Below are positions 17,224-26,339 of a DNA stretch of 64,000 nt, piece after piece. Within the stretch, counting starts at the first letter, position 1. Every line of letters begins with the position of its first letter. The position numbers and the translations under genes were made by a program. Origin of the DNA: Carboxylicivirga sp964602515 (GTDB taxonomy: Bacteria > Bacteroidota > Bacteroidia > Bacteroidales > Marinilabiliaceae); assembly GCA_964602515.1 (NCBI GenBank), contig CAZRRJ010000003.1, forward strand, positions 186,001 through 250,000, read 5' to 3'. A model generated the notes under the pieces. The model had not been told where the DNA came from, searched no databases, and saw only the letters and a program-made list of their open reading frames with translations.

Positions 17224-18525
17224 CTAGTTATTAATTTTAAACACTTTCATTATTGCTGACGCTTTTAAAAGACATTCGTCATATTCCTTCTGTGGATCTG
17301 ACTGATTTGTAATTGCACCTCCAACCATAAATGAAGCACATTGCTTCTTCATATTATACAAAATACTACGAATAACAACATTAAAATCAAAATCACCATC
17401 CGGCGTAACATATCCCACAGCTCCACTATACAAGCCGCGCTTACTACATTCATATTTATCAATCAATTGCATAGCACTAATTTTAGGTGCTCCCGTCATT
17501 GATCCCATTGGAAAAGTCGCTTTTAATGCATCATGCCAGCTGTTATCACGATCTAATTCTGCCGAAACAGTTGTTATCATTTGATGTACCTGTTTAAACG
17601 AATATACACCGCATAATTCATTAACATATACAGACCCGCGTTTAGCAATTTTTGATAAATCGTTACGAACCAAATCTGTTATCATAATATTCTCTGCTTG
17701 CTCCTTCTCAGAATTGCTTAAATATAATTTATTCGCCTTATCTATAAATGGATTACGGCTGCGTGGCGAAGTTCCTTTAATCGGTTGGGAAATTAATTTA
17801 GAACCTTCTTTCTTTATATAACGTTCAGGAGAGGCTCCCATCAGGTATTTATCATGTAACTTTACAAATGCAGAAAAAGGTGTTGGAGAGACCTCCTTAA
17901 GACGCTGATACACGCATTGGGGCGTTAGCTGAATATCCTGTACAAAAAATTCCATACAGTAATTTAATTCATAAATATCGCCACGCTGAATATGCCAAAG
18001 TACTTTATCTATAGCTTCAAGATATTCTTTGTGCGAAATCTGATGATTGAGTTTAACATCACCCATTTCTATTTCAGAAAAATCCAGCGTACTGAACCCC
18101 AGGATAAATGCCTTAACAGATTCTTCTGTATCATATTCATCCAGGTAAGCTACTTGCCATTGACTGGCCTTTTTTAAAAATAAATAACGCGGTTGAAAGA
18201 AATATAAATCCGAAAACTCAATACGATCGGGATTATTTGACTCTAAAGGTTCTAACTGGTTTTTAATATCATATGATAAAAAACCAAGCATCCAGTCATT
18301 ATGCTGATCATGAAAACTTTTTAACTGATGAAAATCTTCTAAACAGTCACTCACACTCTGCAGCCCGGCAATAAAATCATAGCTGTGCAGACTATTGATA
18401 CACGCCTGCTCTTCAAAGCCATTACTATCAAGCACTACAGCAACACCTTCGTTTCGTGAAGCTTGACTAATTTGTTGTTTAAAAAGACCATCATCAACCG
18501 GATGAATTTCGAGGTATTTACGCAT
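17224..18525 (-). CDS. pabB: Aminodeoxychorismate synthase component I
   Basis: 433 residues of the chorismate-binding family. The motif PIKGTSPRSRNP carries the Lys that marks PabB (TrpE has Ala in PIAGT) and acts as the nucleophile. Other conserved segments are GDIYELNYCMEF, EQAENIMITDLVRNDL, TFPMGSMTGAPK and GLYSGAVGYVTPDGDFDFNVVIRS, with GGAITNQSDPQKEYDECLLK near the end. The enzyme makes 4-amino-4-deoxychorismate for folate, normally with a glutamine amidotransferase (PabA), which is not in this window. It sits directly upstream of tilS, with which it is likely co-transcribed. Confidence 0.92.
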   Translation of the reverse strand: MRKYLEIHPVDDGLFKQQISQASRNEGVAVVLDSNGFEEQACINSLHSYDFIAGLQSVSDCLEDFHQLKSFHDQHNDWMLGFLSYDIKNQLEPLESNNPDRIEFSDLYFFQPRYLFLKKASQWQVAYLDEYDTEESVKAFILGFSTLDFSEIEMGDVKLNHQISHKEYLEAIDKVLWHIQRGDIYELNYCMEFFVQDIQLTPQCVYQRLKEVSPTPFSAFVKLHDKYLMGASPERYIKKEGSKLISQPIKGTSPRSRNPFIDKANKLYLSNSEKEQAENIMITDLVRNDLSKIAKRGSVYVNELCGVYSFKQVHQMITTVSAELDRDNSWHDALKATFPMGSMTGAPKISAMQLIDKYECSKRGLYSGAVGYVTPDGDFDFNVVIRSILYNMKKQCASFMVGGAITNQSDPQKEYDECLLKASAIMKVFKINN

Positions 18526-18587
18526 TGCACAAAAATACGAAAAATTAAAGGTTTGAAATACGCCTTGACCAGATGATTATAATCAAC

Positions 18588-18618
18588 AAAAAAGCACTTC
18601 CGCTTAAGAAGTGCTTTT
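18588..18618 (-). terminator. Terminator after the peroxiredoxin gene
   Basis: An 11-bp perfect stem (18590-18600 with 18608-18618) and a 7-base loop are followed on the minus strand by a T run. It lies between the peroxiredoxin stop and the pabB start, so it separates the two units. Confidence 0.9.
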
Positions 18619-18643
18619 AAAAAATAAGTTATATCCGGGTTGC

Positions 18644-19276
18644 TTATTTGCTTCCTAAATAATCTGCAATACCATCCTGTGTTGCAATTAAACCTTTATC
18701 ACCCTTGTGCCAGTCAGCTGGGCAAACCTCACCATTTTCTTCAAAAAATTGTAAAGCATCAACAATGCGGATTGCTTCCTCAACACTACGTCCAAGAGGC
18801 ATATCATTTACAACCTGGTGACGTACAAGACCTTCTTTATCTATTAAGAATAAACCACGATACGCCATAGGTGTACCATTAAATACGATCTGACCATCTT
18901 CATTATAGTCATACTCACCAGCTAATACATCATAGTTTTCAGAAATAGTTTTGCTATTATCAGCTACCAATGGATATTTAACTCCTTTAATTCCGCCATC
19001 CTTTGGTTCAGTTTGTAACCATTTCCAATGTGAGAATTCAGAATCAACTGAAACACCAACAACTTCAACATTGCGGCTTTCAAATTCTTTCATCTTGTCT
19101 TGAAAAGCAATAATCTCAGTTGGACAAACAAATGTAAAATCAGCAGGGTAGAAATAAAGGATAACATACTTCTTTCCTTTGTACTGCTCTAAAGAGAAGT
19201 TTTCTACTATTTCACCACCATTTACTACAGCACTTGCGCTAAATGCAGGAGCTTGTTTACCTACTAATACAGCCAT
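18644..19276 (-). CDS. Typical 2-Cys peroxiredoxin
   Basis: 210 residues. The peroxidatic Cys51 is in YPADFTFVCPTE and the resolving Cys185 is in GEVCPADWHKG. Both motifs, the length and the C-terminal tail place it in the AhpC/Prx1 group. It reduces hydrogen peroxide and organic peroxides in the cytosol. No ahpF lies next to it, so its reductant is thioredoxin or an AhpF encoded elsewhere. It is an AhpC-type protein, but I leave the symbol open because several paralogues are usual. It has its own terminator; the start follows an AT-rich leader. Confidence 0.92.
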   Translation of the reverse strand: MAVLVGKQAPAFSASAVVNGGEIVENFSLEQYKGKKYVILYFYPADFTFVCPTEIIAFQDKMKEFESRNVEVVGVSVDSEFSHWKWLQTEPKDGGIKGVKYPLVADNSKTISENYDVLAGEYDYNEDGQIVFNGTPMAYRGLFLIDKEGLVRHQVVNDMPLGRSVEEAIRIVDALQFFEENGEVCPADWHKGDKGLIATQDGIADYLGSK

Positions 19277-19363
19277 AATTTAAATTTTTATAATATTAAA
19301 CTTATTTTCCTGTTAAAATTAAATTCCAACACTTCAAACAAACATGAATGAGTGATGTTCAAG

Positions 19364-20596
19364 CTAATTATGTTTTTTTGCAACTAATTCAGAAATTTTA
19401 AGAATTACCTCAACTGCTTTCTGCATACTTTGAACCGGAATAAACTCAAATCGCCCATGGAAATTATGTCCTCCGGCAAAAATATTAGGACACGGTAAAC
19501 CCATATAGGATAAACGCGAACCATCTGTTCCTCCACGAATTGGCTTAACAATAGGCTTAACACCCACTTCCTCCATTGCTTGCTTAGCAAAGTCAACCAC
19601 ATACATTACTGGCTCAACTTTTTCGCGCATATTGTAATATTGGTCTTTTATCTCAACTTCTGCCGTGCCCTCACCATACTCTGCATTAATCTTACGAATC
19701 AGATGTTCCATTTCCTTTTTGCGATCTTCAAAACGATCGCGTTTAAAGTCACGAATTATGAACATCATCTCTGTTTTCTCCACATCACCATTTAAAGACA
19801 TCAAGTGATAAAACCCTTCATATCCATCTGTATGCTCAGGTGTTTCATGTCGTGGTAACATCGTAATTAGCTGGTTGGCAATACGTGTTGAATTACGCAT
19901 TTTATGCTTTGCATACCCCGGATGAACCATCCTTCCATTAATTGTCACTTTTGCCCCTGCAGCGTTAAAGTTCTCATATTCTAACTCACCAATTTCTGAT
20001 CCATCAAGTGTGTAAGCAAACTCTGCACCGAATTTCTTAACATCAAAATGATCAGCTCCTGCACCAATTTCTTCATCAGGCGTGAATCCTATTCTTATTT
20101 TCCCATGCTTTATTTCCGGATGCTGCATCAAATATTCTGCAGCCGTTACTATCTCAGAAACTCCGGCTTTATCATCAGCTCCCAATAATGTTGTACCATC
20201 TGTTGTAACTATATCTTGTCCTACATACTTCTCTACTTCAGGAAAATCAGCTACAGATAAAACAATACCTTCTGATTCATTTAGAGTAATATCTCCTCCA
20301 TTATATTGTTTAATTACACGAGGCTTAACATGTTTACCTGAAAAATCCGGGCTTGTATCCATATGTGCAATAAAACCAATAACCGGTACATCTTTATCTA
20401 CATTGGAAGGAATCGTAGCCATTACATATCCATTTTCATCAATACTAACATCCTTAAGACCAATTTCCTTAAGTTCGTTTGCCAAATTCTGTGCAAAAAT
20501 CATTTGTCCGGGTGTAGATGGTGTCAATCCTGTATCAGTATCTGATTGTGTATCAACTACCACATACTTCAAAAATCTATCTAAAACCTGTTCCAT
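19364..20596 (-). CDS. pepT: Peptidase T (tripeptide aminopeptidase)
   Basis: 410 residues from the inner ATG (MEQVLDRFLKYVVVDTQS), which matches the family start; seven upstream codons are dropped. This is an M20B metallopeptidase: His in GFIAHMDTSPDFSG, Asp in LLGADDKAGVSEI (bridging), the Glu pair in FTPDEEIGAGADHF, YTLDGSEIGELEYENFN, and the final metal ligand in GGHNFHGRFEFIPV. It releases the N-terminal residue of tripeptides in the cytosol with two zinc ions. The length (about 410) equals that of characterised PepT. No related gene lies beside it. Confidence 0.95.
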   Translation of the reverse strand: MEQVLDRFLKYVVVDTQSDTDTGLTPSTPGQMIFAQNLANELKEIGLKDVSIDENGYVMATIPSNVDKDVPVIGFIAHMDTSPDFSGKHVKPRVIKQYNGGDITLNESEGIVLSVADFPEVEKYVGQDIVTTDGTTLLGADDKAGVSEIVTAAEYLMQHPEIKHGKIRIGFTPDEEIGAGADHFDVKKFGAEFAYTLDGSEIGELEYENFNAAGAKVTINGRMVHPGYAKHKMRNSTRIANQLITMLPRHETPEHTDGYEGFYHLMSLNGDVEKTEMMFIIRDFKRDRFEDRKKEMEHLIRKINAEYGEGTAEVEIKDQYYNMREKVEPVMYVVDFAKQAMEEVGVKPIVKPIRGGTDGSRLSYMGLPCPNIFAGGHNFHGRFEFIPVQSMQKAVEVILKISELVAKKHN

Positions 20597-20653
20597 TAAT
20601 TTAAATATTTTAAGCAACCAGTTTCTAAAAAACCGTCCCTGACTGCATTTTTA

Positions 20654-21343
20654 TTACTGATTTACATCATCTGCCTTATAAGCAAAGCCGAGTCGTTTAC
20701 CTGTTTGCATTCTAGAACTCAGAATCTCTCCATTCATTTGCATCATAGAAATAATCTTTACATCATCATATGGAGGTACCAGCAAATCAAACTCAAGTGA
20801 GTATAAAATAGCTGTTTCTACAATTTTTTGCCAATCACTTTTGGTTAATACAGAGCTGCCAAAATGATTTATACCTGTTCCTTTCTGCCTTTTTCCTTCA
20901 ACAAAATAATGCCCTTCATGATTAATAAAAACACGAGCAATTAAGTAACCGGCATCATTTTCCCGATTATAGCGAAATGAATCATGTAAGAAGTTGTAAA
21001 TATTAACAACACCACAATATGAGTTTTTCAAATCTTTCTTAACATACTCATTTTTCCAAACTTCATGATCCCTGTCAAATTCAAAGGTATTAGTATGCAT
21101 ATGAAACACTAATATATCTCCTGCTACCTTAAGCAAAGCTACAAACTCACCCTTATTTTCAAAAGCCATGTTTATACGCTTATCCATTTGGCCCAATTTT
21201 GTATTGTACTCCGACTCAACACTACTTAGTACACTTTTAAGTAGGTCGAAACATTGCTTTGTTGATTCAAACACATCTTGTTTTACAACAGCCTTGTTTT
21301 GCAACAAATCTACAATACCATTTTTTATATCCTGATGGTCCAT
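20654..21343 (-). CDS. Conserved hypothetical protein
   Basis: 229 residues, soluble, no signal peptide. I do not recognise a family. The first 65 residues are helical and rich in Lys, Glu and Gln (TKQCFDLLKSVLSSVESEYN). The middle is a mixed alpha/beta domain with GDILVFHMHTNTFEFD, NSYCGVVNIYNFLHDSFRYN, DAGYLIARVFINHEGHYFVEG and KGTGINHFG. A short C-terminal tail has QMNGEILSSRMQTGKRLGFAYK. The pattern of a regulatory or binding domain is plausible but unproven. It is on the same strand as proS and pepT, but a terminator separates it from proS. Confidence 0.55.
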   Translation of the reverse strand: MDHQDIKNGIVDLLQNKAVVKQDVFESTKQCFDLLKSVLSSVESEYNTKLGQMDKRINMAFENKGEFVALLKVAGDILVFHMHTNTFEFDRDHEVWKNEYVKKDLKNSYCGVVNIYNFLHDSFRYNRENDAGYLIARVFINHEGHYFVEGKRQKGTGINHFGSSVLTKSDWQKIVETAILYSLEFDLLVPPYDDVKIISMMQMNGEILSSRMQTGKRLGFAYKADDVNQ

Positions 21344-21398
21344 AAATGTTTCTTTATCTCTTTAATTATCCAGCTGTTAAATTTAAGCTTTTAAAAAT

Positions 21399-21432
21399 AA
21401 AAAAAGGGAAACCTTTATCATGGTCTCCCTTT
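21399..21432 (-). terminator. Terminator after proS
   Basis: An 11-bp stem with one internal mismatch (21403-21413 with 21422-21432) and an 8-base loop is followed on the minus strand by a run rich in T. It starts 19 bp past the proS stop. Confidence 0.8.
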
Positions 21433-21450
21433 ATCAATTTAGTTTTTTAT

Positions 21451-22923
21451 TTAATAAGCTCTGGCAAACATTACACGTTTATGAGAAGGTTTACCTGTAA
21501 TCATACACACACCTTCTTCATCAGGCTGGTCTAATGGTATACAACGAATTGTTGCTTTTGTCTCATCCTTAATACGTTGTTCTGTTTCCGATGTTCCATC
21601 CCAATGTGCCATAATAAAACCACCTTCCTCAAGGCGCTCTTTAAACTCATCATAAGTATCAACACACACCGTATTTTCTGCTCTAAATTCAAGAGCCTTC
21701 TTATAAATATTCTCCTGAATGTCATCCAACAATTCAACTATATAATGATCAATTCCCTCCAAACTAACAACCTCTTTGCTCAAGGTATCACGACGTGCCA
21801 CTTCAACTGTACCATTTTCTAAATCACGGGGTCCAACAGCTAAACGCACAGGAACTCCCTTTAATTCATATTCAGCAAATTTCCAGCCCGGCTTCTTTTT
21901 ATCATTGTCATCAAACTTAACCTCAATACCTTTATCACGCAGTTTGGCTGTAATACCATTAACTACATTTGTAATTTCCTCAAGTTCTTCACGCTTACGG
22001 TAAATAGGAACAATAGCCACCTGTATAGGTGCTAACTTTGGAGGGAGAACTAAACCGTGATCATCAGAGTGAGCCATTATTAAAGCTCCCATCAAACGGG
22101 TAGAAACACCCCATGAAGTAGCCCATACCAGTTCTTCTTTACCTTCATTATTAGTAAATTTCACATCAAATGCTTTAGCAAAATTTTGCCCTAAAAAATG
22201 TGATGTACCAGACTGAAGTGCCTTTCCATCCTGCATTAAAGCTTCTATTGTATACGTTTCTAATGCGCCGGCAAAACGCTCATTAGCAGACTTAATACCC
22301 TTAACAACAGGCATAGCCATAAACTTCTCGGCAAAATCACCATAAACATTAATCATCGTTTCGGTCTCTTCAATAGCTTCTTGTTTTGTAGCATGGGCTG
22401 TATGTCCTTCTTGCCACAAAAACTCTGCTGTACGAAGAAATAAGCGTGTTCGCATCTCCCAACGTACAACATTTGCCCATTGGTTACATTTTATAGGTAA
22501 ATCACGATATGACTGTATCCAGTTTTTATATGTGTTCCAAATAATTGTTTCAGACGTAGGACGTACAATCAATTCTTCCTCAAGCTTTGCCTCTGGATCA
22601 ACCACAACCCCATCACCATCAGGACTATTCATCAAACGATAATGCGTTACTACTGCACATTCTTTTGCAAAACCTTCAACATGATCTGCCTCCTTACTAA
22701 AGAAAGACTTGGGAATGAAAAGTGGAAAATAAGCATTTTCATGTCCTGTATCTTTAAACATACGATCTAAAACACTTTGCATTTTTTCCCATATAGCATA
22801 GCCATAAGGCCTAATTACCATACACCCACGTACTGCTGAATTTTCAGCTAATTCTGCTTTTTGAACAAGGTCGTTGTACCACCGTGAATAACTTTCACCC
22901 CTAGGCGTTAAAACTTTTGCCAT
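21451..22923 (-). CDS. proS: Prolyl-tRNA synthetase
   Basis: 490 residues, the short archaeal/eukaryote-like ProS type without the bacterial editing insertion. Class II core motifs: VRGCMVIRPYGYAIWEKMQ (motif 1 area), RPTSETIIWNTYKNWI, NVVRWEMRTRLFLRTAEFLWQEGHTAH (motif 2) and the motif 3 region ATSWGVSTRLMGALIMAHSDDHGLVLPP. An anticodon-binding domain (VAIVPIYRKREELEEITN) and a C-terminal domain ending in FARAY follow. It charges tRNA-Pro with proline. A TATTTTTG -7 box on the minus strand at 22967-22974 lies 44 bp upstream. This ProS type is usual in Bacteroidota. Confidence 0.95.
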   Translation of the reverse strand: MAKVLTPRGESYSRWYNDLVQKAELAENSAVRGCMVIRPYGYAIWEKMQSVLDRMFKDTGHENAYFPLFIPKSFFSKEADHVEGFAKECAVVTHYRLMNSPDGDGVVVDPEAKLEEELIVRPTSETIIWNTYKNWIQSYRDLPIKCNQWANVVRWEMRTRLFLRTAEFLWQEGHTAHATKQEAIEETETMINVYGDFAEKFMAMPVVKGIKSANERFAGALETYTIEALMQDGKALQSGTSHFLGQNFAKAFDVKFTNNEGKEELVWATSWGVSTRLMGALIMAHSDDHGLVLPPKLAPIQVAIVPIYRKREELEEITNVVNGITAKLRDKGIEVKFDDNDKKKPGWKFAEYELKGVPVRLAVGPRDLENGTVEVARRDTLSKEVVSLEGIDHYIVELLDDIQENIYKKALEFRAENTVCVDTYDEFKERLEEGGFIMAHWDGTSETEQRIKDETKATIRCIPLDQPDEEGVCMITGKPSHKRVMFARAY

Positions 22924-23151
22924 TTCTTTTATCCTTAATTTTAATCAACTTTCGTAATAAGAGGCACAAAAATAACAAAAATTAAGCCAATACATTAGGC
23001 TGAAACATTCGATTTTTTAATATTGTACTCAACAAAGGAAGGATAGTATTAATTCGATAAAGATTAACATTTTTTTTAATATAATTTACACTTTTTTAAT
23101 ACTACGGTACGCTTTTTGCAAGTATTATAGCTGTAATTAAATGATGAAATT

Positions 23152-23158
23152 CCGGAGG
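23152..23158 (+). promoter_or_regulatory. Strong Shine-Dalgarno for the Trp/Tyr-rich lipoprotein
   Basis: CCGGAGG lies 4-7 bases before two tandem ATG codons (23163 and 23166). Such a strong match to the 16S rRNA tail is unusual here, since most genes in this window have weak AT-rich leaders. It fixes the start. Confidence 0.6.
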
Positions 23159-23162
23159 ACTA

Positions 23163-24650
23163 ATGATGAAGACATTTACTTTACTAGGCATAGTTATTCC
23201 GCTCTTTTTAAGCGGATGTAGTTCTACTCAATGGGCAGATAACAGCTATTATCAGGATGATATCTACCACAAACCCAATGGTAAACCAATGGTTGTGGCT
23301 GATAAATATGCACCTGTAAACCAGAACAAACAACTGCAAAAAGGGAATAAAAAAGAATTTAATCAATTACAAAGTGAGTACAACGGGTCTAATCTGGCTA
23401 ATAATGACAATCGCAATTTCTCCCAAATACAATCTGATTATATGGGTATACTGGAGAATGACTCAATAGCTGAGGTTGACTCATTAATTTATTCTAACGA
23501 AGAAACGGGCTACTGGGCTAATGGTTTTGAAGGATCGGAAATGGATCAGGATTATGCTGAACGTTTAATCCGCTTTCATGGCCCTTTTAACGGTATACCA
23601 TATGGGTCACCGCTATATACAGATATGATCTACTTTAATAATTATGACTGGAATGTATATGTGGACGGTAATTATGCCTATGCTTTTCCAACATGGAGCA
23701 ATCCATGGTATAATGATTATATGTATGGTGCCAATTATAATAACCCCTGGAGATGGGGATTTTCAATGAATTACGGGTGGAGATATCCTGCATATGGTTT
23801 TTACGACCCATGGTATAATCCTTGGTATACCCCTTGGTGTGGTCATTATTATGGTCATTATTACCCTTACTATGGAGGTGGATACTATCCTGGTGGCGGC
23901 TATTACCCAGGAGGTGGAGGAGGTGGAATTGCTGCTCAGGAAAGAGTTTACAGACCAAGGGGTGGCAACTCAACATCTGTACGTCCTAATGGAAGCTCAA
24001 CTATCAGCAGTGGCCGTACTCCACGCAACCAAACATCCACCATTCAAAACTCCACTGCCAATACACACAGCCGGAGTAAAAGTACCTATTCCAATGAAAA
24101 TACAAGAGTAAACTATAACACTAATAACAAACGAACTATAACAGATACAAAAACAGGTCGAACCTATACCAGAACAAACACCCAGGTTGACCAAAACAAA
24201 CAAACCAGAACAGTTAACTCCTCTTCTGCACCAAGGGGCACTTCAACAAATACAGATAATATCAGAACAACAAGAAGAAGTTATACCCCCAGCTATTCTA
24301 ATACAAGGAGCAATTCAGGAAGGACAAATTACAACAGAAGATCAACCTATAGCAGACCTTCAACTACAAGCAGCCCTAACCGTTCCGGTACAAGTACAAG
24401 TAGTAACCCCGGCAACAGAAGCTACTCAGGAAATTCAGGTAGTTACAATAAAGGCAGAAGTTATAACAGTGAAACATCTTCACCCTCATCCAGTGGAAGC
24501 TCAAGCAGAAGTAGTTACACCCCAAGCCGCTCAAACAGTAGCAATAGTGGGTCACGAAGCACCTACTCAGGCAGCAGTTTCAGTGGATCAAGAAGCTCTG
24601 GTACAGGCAGCAGTGGCGGATCAGGGAGAAGTGGTGGATCACGACGTTAA
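23163..24650 (+). CDS. Low-complexity lipoprotein (Trp/Tyr/Gly-rich core, Ser/Thr/Arg/Asn-rich tail)
   Basis: 495 residues with a lipoprotein signal; VIPLFLSGC gives the lipidated Cys at 19. Residues about 20-180 hold acidic linkers (KKEFNQLQSEYNG, NRNFSQIQSDYMG). Residues about 180-260 are rich in aromatics and glycine (NPWRWGFSMNYGWRYP, DPWYNPWYTPW, YYPGGGYYPGGGGGG). Residues 270-495 are almost wholly Ser, Thr, Arg, Asn and Gly and likely disordered. Similar proteins occur in other Bacteroidota but I know no function. The gene is 33 bp upstream of a FadL-like barrel gene, so they are probably co-transcribed. Surface exposure and a cell-envelope role are inferences. Confidence 0.7.
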   Translation: MMKTFTLLGIVIPLFLSGCSSTQWADNSYYQDDIYHKPNGKPMVVADKYAPVNQNKQLQKGNKKEFNQLQSEYNGSNLANNDNRNFSQIQSDYMGILENDSIAEVDSLIYSNEETGYWANGFEGSEMDQDYAERLIRFHGPFNGIPYGSPLYTDMIYFNNYDWNVYVDGNYAYAFPTWSNPWYNDYMYGANYNNPWRWGFSMNYGWRYPAYGFYDPWYNPWYTPWCGHYYGHYYPYYGGGYYPGGGYYPGGGGGGIAAQERVYRPRGGNSTSVRPNGSSTISSGRTPRNQTSTIQNSTANTHSRSKSTYSNENTRVNYNTNNKRTITDTKTGRTYTRTNTQVDQNKQTRTVNSSSAPRGTSTNTDNIRTTRRSYTPSYSNTRSNSGRTNYNRRSTYSRPSTTSSPNRSGTSTSSNPGNRSYSGNSGSYNKGRSYNSETSSPSSSGSSSRSSYTPSRSNSSNSGSRSTYSGSSFSGSRSSGTGSSGGSGRSGGSRR

Positions 24651-24683
24651 TGCCTGACCTAAAAACCTATAAATAATATTGTT

Positions 24684-26258
24684 ATGAAAAAAACACTATA
24701 TATCTTCGTACTTTTATTGGCAGTTTACACTTCGCAGGCTCAAAACCTTGATGATGCTTTACGTTTTAATAAAAGAGAATTAACTGGTACATCCCGATCT
24801 TTAGGGATGGCCAATGCTTTTGGTGCGCTTGGTGGAGATTTAAGTGCAATATCAATTAATCCGGCAGGTATAGCAGTTTATCGCTCTTCAGAATTTGCTT
24901 TTACACCTTCCATATCTCTAAATAGCACAACTGCTGAGTTTGGACAGTATAGTACAAAAGATGATAAATATGCTTTCCCGTTTAATCAAATTGGTTTTGT
25001 TGCAACAAACAAACCTATGAGAGAAAAAGAAAGTGGCATTATTAGTACACATTTTGGCTTTACTTATAACAGAACTGCTGACTTTAACAGCAATACAGCT
25101 ATGATGTTACGCAGTGGTGTTACTGATGTTTATGATAATAATGGCCATATATTACAAACCAATACATTACTAAATAATATTTTACTTGAAGCCAACGGTT
25201 ATTATGAAAAAGAATTAACAGGCAGAGCACAATTGGCATATAAAGCCTATTTATTAGATCCTTTATTCGAAGGGGCTTCTGAATATTATAGTCAGTATGA
25301 AGATATTATCGACTACGACGATGGTACCAGCTCTATTTTTAATAGAAATGTAAATGGTGTAATACAACAAAATATTATTGAACAAAGTGGATATGCAGGG
25401 GAGTATGGCTTTAGTTTTGGAGCTAATGTGAGCAACAGATTGCTAATTGGCGCATCTTTAAATTTTCACTCCTTCAAATTTGAACAAAAAGAAAGCTTCC
25501 GGGAAATTAATGATAATAGCTTTGTTCCCCAAGGCCCAGCAGATGTCGAATATTTTGACTACTATTCGAAACTGAATCAGAAAGGCTTTGGTGTAAATGT
25601 AAAAACAGGCCTTATTCTTAATTTACATCCGCTTCGTTTAGGTGCATCTTTTCACATTCCTACATTTTATAGTATTGATGAGGAATATTATTCGGGTCTT
25701 GAATCTTATTTTGTTGATTATAGCAGAGAACATATAAAAGCGACTACTGGTGAATTCTCATATAACTACCGAACGCCATACAAAGTACAAGGTAGTGCAG
25801 CAATTGTAATTGGTAAACATGCTTTATTATCATTTGATTATGAGATGACCGATCATACCTCAGCAAAAATCAATTCGAAAGATGGCTATAACCGGCATTT
25901 TGATCTCCTAAATGAAGATATACAAGAGCAATTCAAAACAACACATAACTTCAAAGCAGGTGTCGAAATCAAACCAGTACCTTATATAGCCATCAGGGGT
26001 GGAGCTGCTTATTTTGATTCTCCCGTTAAAAAAGAATTTGTTGATGTAGAACCTATCAAATGGATGGCTACAGCAGGCCTTGGCATTAAAAATAAAAACT
26101 TTTTCTTCGATGTAGCCTATGCTTTAAAGCTTAATGAATCAAACTATTATATCGATACAAGCGAAGGTTCAAGATTATACGGTTTATCATTTAATGATCC
26201 CGTTGACCTAAGTAACAGAAATCATCAAGTCAGCTTTACCTTTGGTTGGAAATTTTAA
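24684..26258 (+). CDS. Outer-membrane beta-barrel protein, FadL/OmpP1-like
   Basis: 524 residues with a Sec signal (KKTLYIFVLLLAVYTSQAQ). The mature N-terminus LTGTSRSLGMANAFGALGGDLSAISINPAGIAVY matches the hatch region of OmpP1/FadL-type barrels in Bacteroidota (the NPAG motif). The rest is alternating strands ending in a terminal aromatic (NHQVSFTFGWKF), typical of outer-membrane proteins. It may transport hydrophobic compounds or act in an envelope complex; related barrels include PorV of the type IX system, but I see no feature that marks PorV. It follows the lipoprotein gene at 33 bp and ends before a bidirectional terminator. Confidence 0.75.
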   Translation: MKKTLYIFVLLLAVYTSQAQNLDDALRFNKRELTGTSRSLGMANAFGALGGDLSAISINPAGIAVYRSSEFAFTPSISLNSTTAEFGQYSTKDDKYAFPFNQIGFVATNKPMREKESGIISTHFGFTYNRTADFNSNTAMMLRSGVTDVYDNNGHILQTNTLLNNILLEANGYYEKELTGRAQLAYKAYLLDPLFEGASEYYSQYEDIIDYDDGTSSIFNRNVNGVIQQNIIEQSGYAGEYGFSFGANVSNRLLIGASLNFHSFKFEQKESFREINDNSFVPQGPADVEYFDYYSKLNQKGFGVNVKTGLILNLHPLRLGASFHIPTFYSIDEEYYSGLESYFVDYSREHIKATTGEFSYNYRTPYKVQGSAAIVIGKHALLSFDYEMTDHTSAKINSKDGYNRHFDLLNEDIQEQFKTTHNFKAGVEIKPVPYIAIRGGAAYFDSPVKKEFVDVEPIKWMATAGLGIKNKNFFFDVAYALKLNESNYYIDTSEGSRLYGLSFNDPVDLSNRNHQVSFTFGWKF

Positions 26259-26282
26259 ACCTTTTCAACCTATTCTTAACTC

Positions 26283-26315
26283 AAAAGCCGCAACTCATTT
26301 TGAATTGCGGCTTTT
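26283..26315. terminator. Bidirectional terminator between the FadL-like gene and cysN
   Basis: An 11-bp perfect stem (26283-26293 with 26305-26315) flanked by A tracts on the left and T tracts on the right, in the gap between two convergent genes. It can act on both strands. Confidence 0.88.
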
Positions 26316-26339
26316 ATATTTAATAAACTCTAATTCTTT

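Noticed and set aside
23861..23935. Tandem repeat in the GGYYPGG-coding stretch as a variable-number repeat or CRISPR-like array
   Set aside because: Only about two imperfect short units, in frame within a coding region; no spacers and no further copies.
24187..24657. A 156-codon frame overlapping the Ser-rich tail of the lipoprotein
   Set aside because: It is the +1 frame of a repetitive Ser/Thr/Arg stretch, which yields a long Gln/Val/Ala/Pro-rich frame by composition alone.
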